A model generated the notes under the pieces. That model ran no database searches and was not told the DNA's origin. It saw only the letters and a list, made by a program, of their open reading frames with translations. Made by a program: the position numbers and the translations under genes. DNA of 6,097 bases from Gammaproteobacteria bacterium (lineage in GTDB: Bacteria > Pseudomonadota > Gammaproteobacteria > S012-40): the NCBI GenBank assembly GCA_029857925.1, contig JAOUGF010000147.1:1-6097 (forward strand). Direction: 5' to 3'. How positions within the stretch are numbered: position 1 is the first letter of the stretch; every line of letters begins with the position of its first letter. Below are positions 4,778-6,097 of the stretch, one piece after another.

Positions 4778-6097
4778 TTATTTGGTTGTAAACGACCAGG
4801 TCGCACTCGTGCTGGTTAAGCCACGGCCATCATCCGCCACGACTTTCCAGTAATAAGTTGTGCCAGCGGTCAGACCGCTTACCTGTTTAGAAACGGTCTT
4901 CGATGGTTGCGTACCGCCCAATCCCGGCGGCAGGTTTCCGCTACAACCGGTAGACATAAACAACACGCCCATCGCGGCGGCGATGAGGATCAGACGTTGA
5001 CGGCGGGTCACTGCTCCCACCAAACCTAACAACGCGATACCAGCACCACCACCGAGACCGGCAACCATCGTCATTTGAATATCCGCCTTGCTGACGACCG
5101 TCGGTGTACACGCGACGAACGTCGCGTCTGTACAGTAATACAGGTTGTAGCTCACCGTATCGCCGTCCACGTCTGTGACTTTGTCCCACTTGAAGGTCAC
5201 AGAGGTGCCGTCAACCTTGGTGGCGCCGTCGGCGGGTGAGATCAGTGTCGCCACACCGGGCGCGTGATTGATGGCATCGTTTTCGACGATAGTCAGTGTC
5301 GCCGCGGCCGTCGCCAAGCTTGCGCCTAGCGCGTTCGACAAGGATAAGCTGACAGTCTCGTCGCCTTCGTAGACGCTATCATCAGTGATGGACACGCTGA
5401 ACGTCTTGTTAGCGCTATCACCATCCGCCCATGTCAGTGTACCGCTGGCGGCGATATAGTCATTGCCAGCGATCGTCGCAGTGCCATTGGCCGTGGCGTA
5501 GTCGATACTTACGATTCCGCTAGAACCGCCAGTGCGCGTCACAGTGATCGTCGCGGAGGCGCCATTTTCTGCCACACTGTATGTCGTCGCCGAGAACGCC
5601 AGTGATCCGGCATTCGCAGGTGCAGCTTCGTTATCGAGTATCGTCAACGTCGCACTCGAGGTGCCTAGACTCGCGCCACCCGTTGCGTTAGAGAGCGCCA
5701 AGTTAATCGTCTCGCCGCCTTCGTAGATGGCATCATCGAGTATAGACACGGTGAACGTCTTGCTCGTCGCGTCGCCGTCCGCCCAGCTCAATGTACCGGA
5801 GGCCGCGGTGTAATCGTTACCCGCCGTGGCGGTGCCGTTGGTGGTGGTATAGCTGACGCCTACCGCACCGTTGCTGCCGGTGCTACGTGTCGCGGTGATC
5901 GTGACGCTCGCGACATTTTCAGCAACGGAATACGCGGTCGCGGAGAACGCGATGGTGCCATACACCGGGGCCGGATCGTTTTCGGCGATGGTCAATGTCG
6001 CGCTGCTGGTGGCGCCAAGTGCGGCACCGCCGGTGGCATTCGCCAGGGCGATATTGACGGTTTCATTTCCTTCATAAATGCTGTCATCCAATACGGT
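4778..6097 (-). CDS. Calx-beta repeat surface protein with an Fn3-like domain split by a membrane-hairpin insert, 5'-truncated
   Basis: This is the C-terminal 439 residues of a larger secreted or surface protein; the frame runs off the right edge. The TTG at 6091 is not a real start, because the codons before it read Thr-Val as in the next repeats (numbering below counts that codon as 1). Residues 1-42 end one Calx-beta repeat, and two full repeats follow (44-160 and 161-276), each with FSAT-x-YSVAEN, a GNDY-x-AASGTL-x-WADGD block, DD-x-x-YEG-x-ET and a closing ATLTI. The conserved acidic positions suggest calcium binding, as in the Calx-beta family. Residues 277-437 form a fibronectin-III-like domain (SPADGAT at 285-291, WDKVTDVDGDTVSY at 302-315, YYWKVVADDG at 413-422, SFTTK at the end). 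It is interrupted at about 334-398 by a hydrophobic insert, described separately. C320 and C328 may form a disulfide. A role in adhesion or matrix is likely by family; the ligand is unknown. Confidence 0.85.
   Translation of the reverse strand, partial: TVLDDSIYEGNETVNIALANATGGAALGATSSATLTIAENDPAPVYGTIAFSATAYSVAENVASVTITATRSTGSNGAVGVSYTTTNGTATAGNDYTAASGTLSWADGDATSKTFTVSILDDAIYEGGETINLALSNATGGASLGTSSATLTILDNEAAPANAGSLAFSATTYSVAENGASATITVTRTGGSSGIVSIDYATANGTATIAGNDYIAASGTLTWADGDSANKTFSVSITDDSVYEGDETVSLSLSNALGASLATAAATLTIVENDAINHAPGVATLISPADGATKVDGTSVTFKWDKVTDVDGDTVSYNLYYCTDATFVACTPTVVSKADIQMTMVAGLGGGAGIALLGLVGAVTRRQRLILIAAAMGVLFMSTGCSGNLPPGLGGTQPSKTVSKQVSGLTAGTTYYWKVVADDGRGLTSTSATWSFTTK
4898..5092 (-). 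other. In-frame insert with two hydrophobic segments and a lipobox inside the Fn3-like domain
   Basis: This covers about residues 334-398 of the Calx-beta protein. In order: a Gly-rich hydrophobic segment (343-361, GLGGGAGIALLGLVGA), a basic patch RRQR (363-366), a second hydrophobic segment (367-380, LILIAAAMGVLFM), a lipobox-like STGC with C383, then a Gly/Pro/Ser-rich linker (384-398). The Fn3-like sequence stops before it (TPTVV) and resumes after it (SKQVSGLTAGTTYYW). There is no stop codon or frameshift. The boundaries are judged by eye. Confidence 0.7.
5264..5611 (-). repeat. Calx-beta tandem repeat unit, last copy
   Basis: It encodes residues 161-276, clearly homologous to the preceding unit (FSAT-x-YSVAEN, NGTAT, AASGTLTWADGD, DDSVYEGDET). 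It has one extra residue in the NGTATIAGNDY loop and a shorter LSNALGASLA loop. It leads straight into the Fn3-like domain. Confidence 0.8.
5612..5962 (-). repeat. Calx-beta tandem repeat unit, first complete copy
   Basis: It encodes residues 44-160 of the Calx-beta protein. The unit is 117 residues or 351 bases, and a partial copy lies upstream in the reading direction (5963-6097). It includes the strand signatures YSVAEN, WADGD and DDAIYEG and ends in a short Ala/Pro linker. Confidence 0.8.

Noticed and set aside
4898..5092. Possible frameshift, assembly chimera or inserted mobile element explaining the hydrophobic block in the Fn3-like domain
   Set aside because: The frame is continuous on both sides, there are no flanking direct repeats or inverted ends, and base composition matches its surroundings.
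5532..6077. Short + strand frames of about 65 codons inside the Calx-beta repeats, similar to each other
   Set aside because: Their similarity simply mirrors the tandem repeats of the - strand gene.

Overview
The window is about 6.1 kb of what looks like ordinary chromosome from a gram-negative bacterium. A gammaproteobacterium is likely: scpB followed directly by an rluB-type pseudouridine synthase is a common gammaproteobacterial arrangement, and the neighbours (a periplasmic tandem-thioredoxin protein, a GGDEF protein, a Calx-beta surface protein) fit that group. The lineage is an inference from gene content; no rRNA or other phylogenetic marker is present. No mobile element, tRNA, rRNA or CRISPR array was seen.

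Left part (1-2416, + strand): a compact operon. The 3' part of scpB (chromosome condensation) is followed after 4 bases by rluB (23S rRNA pseudouridylation). This overlaps by 23 bases a HhH-GPD DNA glycosylase of the endonuclease III superfamily, which keeps a 4Fe-4S cysteine cluster but has Glu where the catalytic Lys of Nth would be. A 9-bp hairpin with a short T tract at 2388-2416 closes the operon.

Middle (2430-4578): a cytosolic diguanylate cyclase (GAF-like plus GGDEF, with GGEEF and an intact RxxD inhibitory site) on the - strand, convergent with the operon. Divergent from it is an exported protein with two thioredoxin folds (CPYC and CPPC) that looks like an internal duplication.

Right part (4725-6097, - strand): the 3' end of a large secreted or surface protein with Calx-beta repeats of 117 residues and a final fibronectin-III-like domain, ended by a strong terminator (8-bp stem and T8). 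The most unusual object in the window is here. The last Fn3-like domain is interrupted in frame by about 65 residues holding a Gly-rich hydrophobic segment, an Arg cluster, a second hydrophobic segment and a lipobox-like STGC. The sequence reads like a C-terminal membrane-anchoring signal followed by a lipoprotein signal, both in the middle of a beta-sandwich domain that resumes and completes afterwards.
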